The notes beneath the pieces were generated by a model. The model had not been told where the DNA came from and did not search any database. It saw only the letters and a program-made list of their open reading frames with translations. DNA of 64,000 nt from Lichenibacterium dinghuense (lineage in GTDB: Bacteria; Pseudomonadota; Alphaproteobacteria; Rhizobiales; Beijerinckiaceae). The stretch lies in contig NZ_JAJLMN010000001.1 of NCBI RefSeq assembly GCF_021730615.1, forward strand, positions 4,723,501 through 4,787,500, given 5' to 3'. This document shows positions 1 through 7,834 of this stretch, piece after piece. Each line of letters begins with the position of its first letter. Position 1 is the stretch's first letter. Made by a program: the position numbers and the translations under genes.

Positions 1-2398
1 GGTTGTAGAGCGTGCGCCGGTTGGACGGCCACGCGAAGGCCCAGTCGAGGTGGGCGTCGCCCTTGCCGGTCGGCGAGTCCGGCCGGCGGGAGCGCGCCTT
101 GTTGACGCCCTCCTCGGGGAAGACCCCGCAGTACATCCAGCCCCCGCAGGCCGTTGAGCCGTCGTCCTTGAGGTCCTGGTACTTGGCGACCTGCCTTCGG
201 TCCGCCACCGTGTAGCCGTTGATCTCCTTCAGCACCGATTCGGCGTCGGGCTCCCGCTTCTCGCCCTTGAGCGGGTAGTCCCAGGTCAGCGCCCTGATGG
301 CGGCGTCGCGCGTCTCCGTGCTCGCCTCGTAGAGCGCCTTCAGGCGGCGGCCGAGGTGGTAGATGAACCACAGGTCCGAGCGGCAGTCGCCCGGCGCCTC
401 GACGACGTGGTCGTGCCACTGCACGAGCCGGCTCGTGTTGGTGACGGTGCCGTCCTTCTCGCCCGGCAAGGCGCAGGGCAGGAAGAACACCTCAGTGCCG
501 ATGTCGGCCGGGGTCAGCTCGCCCTTCTCGATCAGGCGGCCCTTCTTCCAGAAGTCCGCGCTCTCGATCAGGGCCATGTCGCGGACCACCAGCCAGTCGA
601 GCCGGCCGAGGCCGCGCTCCACCATGTCGGCGTTGACGGCGCCGACGAGCGGGTTCTGGCCCAGGATGAACTGGCCCTTCACGGTGCCGTCCACCATGCA
701 GAGCGTCATCGGCTCCTGGCTGACGTCGCCGGTGAGCTTGGGCAGGTTCTGGTATCCGTATTCGTTGCCCGCGGTGGCGAGGTCGCCGTACCAGGCCTTG
801 AGCAGGCTCACCATGTATTTGGGGAAGTTGTTCCACCAGCCGGTCGGCGGCGTCTCGACCTTGAGGTAGCTGTCCAGCGACATGTGGTCGTGGAAGGCGT
901 TGGGCTGCGGCAGGTAGGTCGGCAGCATGTTGTAGAGCGTCGGGATGTCGGTCGAGCCCTGGATCGACACGTGGCCGCGCAGCGCCATGATGCCGCCGCC
1001 CGGCCGCCCGACGTTGCCGAGCAGCCCCTGGATGATCGAGCAGGCGCGGATGATCTGCACGCCCACCGAATGGTGCGTCCAGCCGACCGCGTAGCAGAAG
1101 GCGCCCGTGCGCTCGCGGCCCGAGTTCTTGGCCAGCGCCTCCGCGACCTTGAGGAAGGTCGCCTTCGGGCAGCCGGTGACCTCCTCGACCATCTCGGGCG
1201 TGTAGCGGGCGAAGTGCCGGCGCATGATCTGGTACACGCAGCGCGGGTGCTGCAGCGTCTCGTCGCGGTGCGGCGGCCCCTTCTTCATGGACTGGTAGTC
1301 GCCCTGCTCGCCCTCGCGCGAGGCGGCACGGTGCTCGGCGACCGAGGACGGCACGGTCTTGCCCTCGTACTGCCAGGTCTTCTCGTCGTAGGTCTCGGCG
1401 GCGGCGTCGAAGCCCGAGAAGATGCCGGCGGCGTCCTCGGAGTCGACGTAGCCCTCCTCGATCACGTGGGCGATGTTGGAATAGGCCATCGCCCATTCCT
1501 TGAACCACAGGTCGTGCTCGAGGATGTGGTGGATGATGCCGCCCAGGAAGGCGATGTCGGAGCCCGAGCGCAGCGGCGCGTGCACGTCCGCCAGCGCGGA
1601 GGTGCGCGTGAACCGCGGGTCGGCGTGGATGATCGTCGCGCCGCGGCGCTTGGCTTCCACGACGAAGCGGAACGCGACCGGGTGGTTCTCCGCCATGTTG
1701 GAGCCCATGATCACGATGCAGTCGCTGTTCTCCAGGTCCCACAGCGCCATGGTGGCGGCGCCTCGCCCGAACGACGTCCCCAGACTGGGTACCGACGACG
1801 AGTGTCAGATGCGGGCCTGGTTCTCGATGTTGAGCATCCCGAGGCCGCCCCCGAAGAGCTTCTTGATGAGGTAGTTCTCCTCGTTGTCCATCGTGGCGCC
1901 GCCGAGCGAGCCGATGCCCAGCGTGTGGTTGACCGTTCGCCCGTCCGGCAGGCGCTCGACGAAGGTCTCGTCACGGGTCTGCTTCACGCGATCGGCGATG
2001 CGGTCCATCGCCCATTCGAGCGGCCTCTTCTCCCACTTATCGGAGTGGGGCGCGCGGTACAGCACGTCCGTGACGCGCTCGGGCGACAGCAGCAGGCCGA
2101 GCGTGCCGCCGCCCTTGGGGCAGAGCGTGCCCTGGTTCACCGGCGAGCGCGGGTCACCCTCGATGTGGATCGGCTTGCCGTCCTTGGCGTAGATGAGCTG
2201 CGCGCAGCCGACCGCGCAGAACGGGCAGATCGAGGTGCCGACGCGGTCGGCCTGCTCCAGTCGCGGGCGCAGGTCGCGCGAGGTCTGGCTTTCCGCCGCC
2301 TTGGTCCTGAGGCTCTCGCCCCGGATCTGGCGCGGGATCGACCAGTCCTGCAGGAACTTCCGCAAGTGGCCACCGGGCCCTCGGCTCACTTTGGTCAT
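1..2398 (-). CDS. fdnG: Selenocysteine-containing formate dehydrogenase alpha subunit (C-terminus off the window edge)
   Basis: Molybdenum/tungsten bis-MGD formate dehydrogenase large subunit, oxidising formate to CO2. About 799 codons are visible; the C-terminus lies beyond base 1. An N-terminal 4Fe-4S motif has Cys58, Cys61, Cys65 and Cys93 (CPFCAVGC, then TLCPKG). The frame meets TGA at 1807-1805 in the context QARI-TGA-HSSSVPSLGTSFGRG, where FdnG-type enzymes carry their catalytic Sec. The same frame then stays open to the window edge with clear FdnG features (MGSNMAENHPVAF, GWTHHSVG, LGNVGRPGGG), so TGA is read as Sec198 and not as a stop or frameshift. ATG 2398 follows AAGGG at good spacing, and an in-frame stop lies about ten codons upstream. 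No twin-arginine leader is visible, unlike classical periplasmic FDH-N. It diverges from the genes at 2534-4667. Confidence 0.9.
1765..1807 (-). promoter_or_regulatory. UGA (Sec) codon with downstream bacterial SECIS-like hairpin
   Basis: Reading the minus strand, the UGA (1807-1805) is followed 18 nt later by a loop AGUCU (1786-1782) closed by CCC (1789-1787) with GGG (1781-1779). Below that are an A/G mismatch and GU/AC pairs (1792-1791 with 1777-1776). From memory of the E. coli fdnG hairpin, loop sequence and distance from UGA match. SelB would bind here to deliver Sec-tRNA. Folding and SelB binding are inferred. Confidence 0.75.
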
Positions 2399-2533
2399 GT
2401 CGGCCCTTCGATCGCGCTCGTCGGATCCTCAATGGGCCGGATTCGGCCCCGGTTCCGGCGGCGCGCCGCCGCGCCCTGCAACAAGGCCCTGTCGGGCACG
2501 TTGCCCGACAGCGATATGCGCTGAGAGCACGAC

Positions 2534-2767
2534 ATGGCGACGATGGACGGCCGGATCACGCTGGTGCAGGAGAGCCGTTTCCAGCTCACCGACGAGGCCG
2601 GGGTCGGCCACCTGTTCACGCTCGGCCCCTGGTGCGCCGCCGAGCCCGCCCAGCTCGGGCCGCTGGCCGAGAGCCAGGCGCCGGTCCGCGTCGCGTACAA
2701 GCCGGGCAAGGACGTGATCGGCCACGTCGCGCAGCGGATCGACCTGCGGCCGGAGGTGGCCCGGTGA
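2534..2767 (+). CDS. Small conserved-looking protein of the formate dehydrogenase operon, function unknown
   Basis: A 77-aa protein, the first gene of the operon diverging from the formate dehydrogenase alpha gene. I do not recognise a named domain. It has alternating hydrophobic and charged residues (GRITLVQESRFQL; HLFTLGPW) that suggest a small beta-rich fold, with no signal peptide, membrane segment or Cys cluster. Its stop codon overlaps the GTG start of the beta subunit (GTGA, 2764-2767), so the two are probably translationally coupled. That coupling is the main evidence it is a real gene; a role in assembly or stability of the enzyme is only a guess. ATG 2540 is an alternative start. 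Confidence 0.65.
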   Translation: MATMDGRITLVQESRFQLTDEAGVGHLFTLGPWCAAEPAQLGPLAESQAPVRVAYKPGKDVIGHVAQRIDLRPEVAR

Positions 2768-3669
2768 ACTACCATCCGCGCATCGACGAGTTCCAGGACT
2801 CCAGCCTCGACCGGATGATCCCGGACGAGTCGCGCTTCACCGCCGGGGTCAAGATCGAGCCCGGCAGGTCCTACGGCTTCTTCACCGACACCACGGTCTG
2901 CATCGGATGCAAGGCCTGCGAGGTGGCCTGCAAGGAGTGGAACAACCTGCCCGCCGACCACCTCGGCCTGACCGGCCACAGCTTCGACAACACCGGCGAG
3001 CTGTCGGCCAACACCTGGCGCCACGTCGCATTCGTGGAGAAGAAGGGCTGCGGCGGCGTGCGCGACGACGCCGAAGCGCCCTTCCAGAGCGGCTGGCTGA
3101 TGCTGAGCGACGTGTGCAAGCACTGCCACAACGCCCCCTGCCTGGAGGCCTGCCCGACCGGCTCCATCTTCCGCACCGAGTTCGACACGGTCGTGGTGCA
3201 GCAGGACATCTGCAATGGCTGCGGCTATTGCGTGCCGGCCTGCCCCTTCGGCGTCGTGGCGGTCAGCGAGAACGACGGCAAGGCCCACAAGTGCACGCTC
3301 TGCTACGACCGCCTGAAGGGCGGGCTGGAGCCGGCCTGCGCCAAGGCCTGCCCGACGGACTCCATCCAGTTCGGCGAGATCTCGGACCTCCACGCCCGCG
3401 CCGAAAAGCGCGTCGAGCAACTGCACGGGCAGGGGGTGGGCAGCGCCTACCTCTACGGCACGCCGGGTGCGCCGGGCGCCACGGGCGGGCTCGAACACCT
3501 CAACGCCTTCTTCCTGCTCACCGACCGGCCGGAAACCTACAACTTCCCCGTGGCGCCGACGCGCGCCTCGAACCGCGTGGCGCCGAGCATGTTCTCCGGC
3601 CTGCTCACGGTCGCGGCGCTCGCCACCGCGGCCTCCGTCATCCTGTCGCGCCGGGACGCCCGCCGATGA
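2764..3669 (+). CDS. fdnH: Formate dehydrogenase iron-sulfur (beta) subunit
   Basis: A 301-aa ferredoxin-type electron-transfer subunit that would carry electrons from the alpha subunit to the membrane anchor. It has four 4Fe-4S binding clusters: CIGCKACEVAC (Cys46, 49, 52, 56), CKHCHNAPCLEAC, CNGCGYCVPAC and CTLCYDRL with a downstream CAKAC. A C-terminal hydrophobic segment (about residues 272-292, then SRRDARR) resembles the single membrane helix of FDH-N beta subunits. The GTG start at 2764 overlaps the preceding stop. The gene's own TGA overlaps the ATG of the next gene (ATGA, 3666-3669), giving a tightly coupled operon. Confidence 0.92.
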   Translation: MNYHPRIDEFQDSSLDRMIPDESRFTAGVKIEPGRSYGFFTDTTVCIGCKACEVACKEWNNLPADHLGLTGHSFDNTGELSANTWRHVAFVEKKGCGGVRDDAEAPFQSGWLMLSDVCKHCHNAPCLEACPTGSIFRTEFDTVVVQQDICNGCGYCVPACPFGVVAVSENDGKAHKCTLCYDRLKGGLEPACAKACPTDSIQFGEISDLHARAEKRVEQLHGQGVGSAYLYGTPGAPGATGGLEHLNAFFLLTDRPETYNFPVAPTRASNRVAPSMFSGLLTVAALATAASVILSRRDARR

Positions 3670-4667
3670 ACGAGCACCCCCGCGCAGAGCCCGGGATCGC
3701 GGCCTCGCTGAAGCCGTTCGAGCGCTACGACGGCACGACCTACTACGGCCGCCAGCAGCTCAAGCCCTGGCCGTTCGAGCCCACCGTGGTGGGCAGCTAC
3801 ATCTTTCTGGCCGGCCTGTCCGGCTCCGCGCAGATCCTGGCGACGGTCGCGGCGGCGGCGAAGGACCCCGCGCTCGCCGGGGCCGTGCGGCGCGGGCGCT
3901 ACCTGTCGCTGCTCGCGCCCACGATCGGCTCCGCGCTGCTGGTCTACGACCTCCACACGCCGAAGCGCTTTTACAACATGCTGCGCGTCGCCAAGGCGAC
4001 CTCGCCCATGTCGATCGGGACCTGGTTCCTGATGAGCTTCTCGGGCTTCGCCGTGGCCTCGGCGGCGGCGCGGGCCGGAGCGGACCGCTGGCCGGAGCGG
4101 AGCTGGCTGGATGCCGCGTCGGACGCCGCGGGCGTGCCGGCGGCGCTGGCCGGCGCCGGGCTCTGCACCTACACGGCGGCGCTGCTGTCGGCCACCTCGA
4201 CGCCGGTCTGGGCGTCGGCGCCGGCCACGCTGGCGGTGCGCTTCGGCTCGTCGTCGATCGCCACGGGCGCGGCCGCGCTGGCGCTCGGCGAACGGAATCC
4301 CGCGGTCCGCGCGAAGCTCGACGACGTGCAGCTCTGCGCCCTCGCGGTCGAGGCCGTGCTGTCCGCGGTGACCAAGGGGCATCACAAGAGGGTCGGCGTC
4401 GCGGGCGCCTACGCGAGCGTGCCGGGCCGCGTCGAGCAGGTCGGCGCGACCCTGCTCGGCGTCGCGGCGCCGCTCGGCCTCCTGGCGGCGACCCGCTTCG
4501 CGGCGCGGCGGCCGCGGGCCGCCTCCGTGGCGGCGGGCGCGCTGACGCTGCTCGGCAGCGCGACGCTGCGCACCTCGATGCTCAGCCTCGGCAACGTGTC
4601 GGCGCGGCGGCCGGACGTGTCGTTCCGCTTCTCCGTGCCGAAGAACCTGCCCGAGGTCGGCGGCTGA
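3666..4667 (+). CDS. NrfD/PsrC-type polytopic membrane subunit of formate dehydrogenase
   Basis: A 333-aa membrane protein with about eight hydrophobic segments starting near residue 42 (VVGSYIFLAGLSGSAQIL). It has the LVYDLHTPKRFYNMLRV and TSPMSIGTWFL signatures typical of NrfD-like quinone-interacting anchors. It would take the place of the cytochrome b gamma subunit of E. coli FDH-N, passing electrons from the FeS subunit to the quinone pool without haem. ATG 3666 overlaps the beta subunit stop. The downstream gene is convergent and starts only about 20 nt away on the opposite strand. Confidence 0.85.
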   Translation: MNEHPRAEPGIAASLKPFERYDGTTYYGRQQLKPWPFEPTVVGSYIFLAGLSGSAQILATVAAAAKDPALAGAVRRGRYLSLLAPTIGSALLVYDLHTPKRFYNMLRVAKATSPMSIGTWFLMSFSGFAVASAAARAGADRWPERSWLDAASDAAGVPAALAGAGLCTYTAALLSATSTPVWASAPATLAVRFGSSSIATGAAALALGERNPAVRAKLDDVQLCALAVEAVLSAVTKGHHKRVGVAGAYASVPGRVEQVGATLLGVAAPLGLLAATRFAARRPRAASVAAGALTLLGSATLRTSMLSLGNVSARRPDVSFRFSVPKNLPEVGG

Positions 4668-4686
4668 GCCTCGGCCGCGGCGCGGC

Positions 4687-5475
4687 TTAGAGCGCCAGGC
4701 GCGCGCCGACGATCACCAGCGTGCCGGCCAGGATGGGGCGCAGCACGGCGTCTGGCACGCGGGACGCGAGCTGGCTGCCGACCGCGATGCCGGGCAGCGA
4801 CCCCACCAGCAGCGAGCCGAGCAGGGCCCAGTCGACCGAGCCGACCCACCAGTGGCCGGCGCCGGCGAGCAGCGTGAGCGGCACGGCGTGGGCGATGTCG
4901 GACCCGACGATTCGAACGGTCGGCATGCGCGGGTAGAGCACCAGCAGCACCGTGACGCCGATCGCGCCGGCGCCCACCGAGGTGAGCGATACCATCACGC
5001 CGAGGAACAGGCCGAGCGCCACGGTGAGGGCGAAGGTCTGCCGGTCGGTCAGGCGCTCGCTCAGCCGCGCCATGCGGGCCTGGATCCAGCGGCGCAGCAC
5101 CAGGGTCAGCGCGGTCAGGATTAGGGCGACGCCCAGCACCGTGTTGATCGTCGCGCCGGCCTTGGCGCTGCCCGTGTCGATGAACGAGAGGGCGATCAGC
5201 GTCGCCGCCGTGCCGGGCAGGCTCCCCAGGGCGAGCCGGCCCACGATGCGCCAGTCCACGGTCTTGTTGAACCCGTGCACGGCCGTGCCGCCGCTCTTGG
5301 TCAGGCCGGCGTAGAGCAGGTCCGTGCCGACCGCGGTCGACGGGTGGAAGCCGAACAGCAGCACCAGCAGCGGCGTCATCAGCGAGCCGCCGCCGACGCC
5401 CGTGAAGCCGACCAGCAGGCCGATGCCGAAGCCGGAGGCCGAGTAGACCCAGTTGATGGAATGCAGCCAAGTCAT
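4687..5475 (-). CDS. TauE/SafE family sulfite/anion exporter-like membrane protein
   Basis: A 262-aa polytopic inner-membrane protein of the TauE/SafE (DUF81) family. The duplicated glycine-rich signatures are visible: GLLVGFTGVGGGSLMTPLL with FHPSTAVGTDLLYAGLTKS in the N-terminal half, and GLFLGVMVSLTSVGAGAIG with GSDIAHAVPLTLLAG in the C-terminal half. Members export or import sulfur anions or other small organic anions; the substrate here cannot be told. The start is ATG 5475 (MTWLHSINW); upstream in-frame sequence is proline/arginine-rich and unlike the family. It is divergent from the DUF2218 gene at 5790. Confidence 0.85.
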   Translation of the reverse strand: MTWLHSINWVYSASGFGIGLLVGFTGVGGGSLMTPLLVLLFGFHPSTAVGTDLLYAGLTKSGGTAVHGFNKTVDWRIVGRLALGSLPGTAATLIALSFIDTGSAKAGATINTVLGVALILTALTLVLRRWIQARMARLSERLTDRQTFALTVALGLFLGVMVSLTSVGAGAIGVTVLLVLYPRMPTVRIVGSDIAHAVPLTLLAGAGHWWVGSVDWALLGSLLVGSLPGIAVGSQLASRVPDAVLRPILAGTLVIVGARLAL

Positions 5476-5789
5476 GGACGGCCCCGTGTCGCGCCGGCGC
5501 GGCGAAGCGTCGGCCCGCTCGCGCGGACCGACGCTTCGCCACAATGTCGGCTGTGCCGCCGAGTTCCCGAGCTGAGTTCGAACAAAGTCTATATCCTGAG
5601 TAGACGATATGCTCGGATCCGACAAGGGACTGCACGGGGGGAACCCGACCGAGGGGAGTGCAGGGCGCCGGCCCGACGCGCCGAGCTGCCGATGCGGATC
5701 TGCAACCTGCTCGGTCGGCGGCGCGGGTGAACCATCGCGGCAGTGCAGCATTGAAAGCGCAACGCCCAGCAGCGCCGAAAGCCCGTCCC
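5476..5789. other. 314-bp divergent intergenic region between tauE-like and DUF2218 genes
   Basis: No convincing coding sequence. It holds the promoters for two divergent genes and a locally AT-richer patch around 5580-5612 with an inverted repeat (listed separately). Confidence 0.5.
5591..5610. promoter_or_regulatory. Inverted repeat ATATC-N10-GATAT, candidate operator
   Basis: A perfect 5-bp inverted repeat (ATATC 5591-5595, GATAT 5606-5610) with half-site centres about 1.5 helical turns apart, in the only AT-rich patch of a divergent promoter region. The spacing would suit a dimeric winged-helix repressor. No regulator gene is adjacent, so this is suggestive only. Confidence 0.3.
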
Positions 5790-6083
5790 ATGCCGATCTC
5801 GGAAGCCCGCGTCGCCACGGCCCACGGCAGCCGCTACCTGCAGCAGCTGTGCAAGCATTGGTCCCACAAGTTCACCGTCGACTTCACCGCCGAACGCGGG
5901 ATGATCGACTTCGGTGACGGCCGCGCCTGCGCGCTGGCCGCGACCGGAGAGGCGCTGACGTTGCGCGCCACCGTACCGGAGGGCGGCGACGCCCAGCGCT
6001 TCGAGGGCGTCATCGGCGACCACCTCAAGCGCTTCGCCTTCCGCGAGGAGCTGGCCTTCGACTGGCGGCGGCTGGGGGACTGA
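5790..6083 (+). CDS. DUF2218 domain protein
   Basis: A 97-aa small cytoplasmic protein matching the DUF2218 family along its whole length: an N-terminal ARVATAHGSRYLQQLCKHWSHKF block, a central DFGDGRACAL, and a C-terminal DHLKRFAFREELAFDWR block. The family's function is unknown. Members are often found near iron or metal uptake genes, but here the neighbour is a TauE-type transporter. The start at ATG 5790 (MPISEARVATA) fits the family; the longer upstream extension is arginine/alanine-rich and non-homologous. The next gene is convergent, 7 bp away. Confidence 0.85.
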   Translation: MPISEARVATAHGSRYLQQLCKHWSHKFTVDFTAERGMIDFGDGRACALAATGEALTLRATVPEGGDAQRFEGVIGDHLKRFAFREELAFDWRRLGD

Positions 6084-6090
6084 AGCTGCC

Positions 6091-6714
6091 TCACCGACCC
6101 CGCAGAACCAGCTTATCGTTGGACACGGTGAAGGACTCGAGCTTGTTGAGGTAGCTCATGCCGAGCAGGTTCTCGTGCAGGGCGCCGGGCTTCTCGACCA
6201 GCGCTTTCACGTCCACCTGCGTCAGCGGCCCGATGGTGAGCGACGGCAGCACCACCTCGGCGGCGAGGCCGCGCCCGTTCGCCGTCATCACCTCCACATC
6301 GTAGTCGAGCGAGCGGACGGGGATCTTCAGCCGCACCGCGTCCTCGGCGCGCAGCACCACGGAGGAGGCGCCGGTGTCGAGCGTGAAGGGCACGCGGGTG
6401 TGGCCCACGGTGGCGTCGAGCGTGAAGCCGCCGTCGGGGCGGCGGAACACGGTCACCTCGCGCGGGCCGCTCTCCACCACCGTGCCGGGCACGAGCACGG
6501 CCATCACGCGCTCCGCCACCGTGCCGAGCTCGAAGCGGAAGGAATAGCCGGCCAGCACGGCGAACAGGATCGCGGCCCAGAGGGCGAGGTTGACGAGCCC
6601 CGCCGCCATCCGGCCCCGGAACATGCCCGGGATCGACGTCGCCACCACGGCCGCGAAGCCGCCGTAGACGATGATCCTCGTCCAATCCGAGGGGGTCAGC
6701 TCGTTCCAGTCCAC
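6091..6714 (-). CDS. Membrane-anchored retropepsin-like aspartic protease (TIGR02281 type)
   Basis: A 207-aa protein. Two N-terminal hydrophobic segments (about residues 14-31 and 37-56) anchor it in the membrane, followed by a single retroviral-type aspartic protease domain. The active-site triad is FTLDTGASSVVL (Asp113-Thr-Gly). A following GRGLAAEVVLPSLTIG stretch and a C-terminal NLLGMSYLNKLESF motif fit the bacterial clan AA family. It probably works as a dimer. Substrates in alphaproteobacteria are not known to me. It is followed on the same strand, 29 bp further upstream, by the DUF1289 gene. Confidence 0.85.
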   Translation of the reverse strand: MDWNELTPSDWTRIIVYGGFAAVVATSIPGMFRGRMAAGLVNLALWAAILFAVLAGYSFRFELGTVAERVMAVLVPGTVVESGPREVTVFRRPDGGFTLDATVGHTRVPFTLDTGASSVVLRAEDAVRLKIPVRSLDYDVEVMTANGRGLAAEVVLPSLTIGPLTQVDVKALVEKPGALHENLLGMSYLNKLESFTVSNDKLVLRGR

Positions 6715-6743
6715 CTGCTCGATCCCCCGGCCACGCGGGTCAA

Positions 6744-6950
6744 CTAGGGATGGCCGGCCTCCGCGTCCAGCGCCGGCCGGCCATCGGCCGCGAGCCGGGC
6801 CGGCAGTTCCGCCATCAGGGCGCGGCGCTGCGGCTCCGACAGGGTGCCCCAGGCGGCGATCTCGTCGAGGGTGCGGCCGCAGCCGAGGCAGAGCGCGTGC
6901 CCGTCGTCGATGGTGCAGACGCCGATGCAGGGCGAGGAGGGGGTGGACAT
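6744..6950 (-). CDS. DUF1289 small Cys-rich protein
   Basis: A 68-aa protein with the DUF1289 pattern: SPCIGVCTID then CLGCGRTLDEIAAW, giving Cys8, Cys12, Cys21 and Cys24, which probably bind a metal ion. A helical tail follows (SEPQRRALMAELPARL). Function is unknown. It lies 10 bp downstream of cobS and upstream of the aspartic protease, so all three may be cotranscribed. Confidence 0.85.
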   Translation of the reverse strand: MSTPSSPCIGVCTIDDGHALCLGCGRTLDEIAAWGTLSEPQRRALMAELPARLAADGRPALDAEAGHP

Positions 6951-6960
6951 GCTTCCCCGG

Positions 6961-7773
6961 TTAGCCCGCGCCGGGCGCGATGAGAAGGCCGAGCAGCAGG
7001 GCGACCTCGCAACATTGTTGACAGCATCCGGCGACGTCGCCCGTGACGCCGCCGATCTGCCCGCGCGCGAGGCGCGTCACCCCGGCCGCCGCCAGCGTGG
7101 CCGCGCCGAGGGCCAGCGCGGCGCGGAGCGGGGGAACGCCGGCCGAGAGCGGAAGCGCGAGGCCGAGGGCGAGCGCGCCGGCCGCCGCGGCGGGGAAGAC
7201 CGATGCGGGCAGGCGCCCGGCGCCGTGGCCGAGCCCGTCCGCGCGGGCGGGCGCGAGCAGCGCCATCGGCATCAGACCGATCCCGCGCGACGCCGCCGCG
7301 GCCGTGACGAGCCCGGCCGCGGCGAGGCCGGGGCCGCCGCGCTCGCCCAGCGCCGCCAGCGCGGCCGTGCGCAGCAGCAGCGAGAAGCCGACCGCGAGGG
7401 CCCCGTAGGTGCCGAGGCGGCTGTCGCGCATGATCTCCAGCTTGCGCTCGCGCGTGCCGCCGCCGCCGAAGCCGTCCGCGCAGTCGGCGAGACCGTCCTC
7501 GTGCAGGCCGCCGGACGCGAGAACGGTCGAGAGCACCGCCAGCGCGGCGCCGACCGCGGGCGGCAGGCCGAGCGCCGCTGCACCCGCGAGGGCGGCGGCG
7601 CCGAACAGCCCGACGGCGGCGCCGGCCAGCGGCGCCCAGGCGAGGCAGCGCGCGAAGGGGTCTGGGGGATGCGCGGCCTCGACCGCCAGCGCCGGCAGGG
7701 GCAGCCGCGTGTAGAAGCGCAGGCAGGTGACGGCTTCCGCGGCGAGGGCGGGGAAGGGCGGGCGCGCTGGCAT
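6961..7773 (-). CDS. cobS: Adenosylcobinamide-GDP ribazoletransferase
   Basis: A 270-aa polytopic membrane enzyme that joins adenosylcobinamide-GDP to alpha-ribazole (phosphate) in the last steps of cobalamin synthesis. Family signatures are the N-terminal FYTRLP, GGLHEDGLADCADGFGGG (the acidic Mg-binding motif) and RDSRLGTYGALAV. Several hydrophobic segments follow. ATG 7773 (MPARPPFP) starts the family-like sequence. It is divergent from cobT with 61 bp between them; no cobalamin riboswitch was recognised in that short gap. Confidence 0.93.
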   Translation of the reverse strand: MPARPPFPALAAEAVTCLRFYTRLPLPALAVEAAHPPDPFARCLAWAPLAGAAVGLFGAAALAGAAALGLPPAVGAALAVLSTVLASGGLHEDGLADCADGFGGGGTRERKLEIMRDSRLGTYGALAVGFSLLLRTAALAALGERGGPGLAAAGLVTAAAASRGIGLMPMALLAPARADGLGHGAGRLPASVFPAAAAGALALGLALPLSAGVPPLRAALALGAATLAAAGVTRLARGQIGGVTGDVAGCCQQCCEVALLLGLLIAPGAG

Positions 7774-7834
7774 GGTGCCGCCGTTCTGCCATAAGAAGGC
7801 GGAGCCTCCCACGCCCCTCACGCGCCGAGCCCCC

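Noticed and set aside
1790..1807. Nonsense mutation or frameshift in the FDH gene
   Set aside because: The frame before and after TGA is the same, the codon sits at the known Sec position and a SECIS-like hairpin follows.
1..2398. Long open frames on the plus strand and in other minus frames across the FDH alpha gene (e.g. 356-2524 plus)
   Set aside because: They are Arg/Ala/Val-rich antisense frames typical of high-GC DNA; the minus-strand frame with UGA carries all FDH motifs.
7774..7834. Cobalamin riboswitch between cobS and cobT
   Set aside because: 61 bp is too short and no B12-box-like sequence was recognised.
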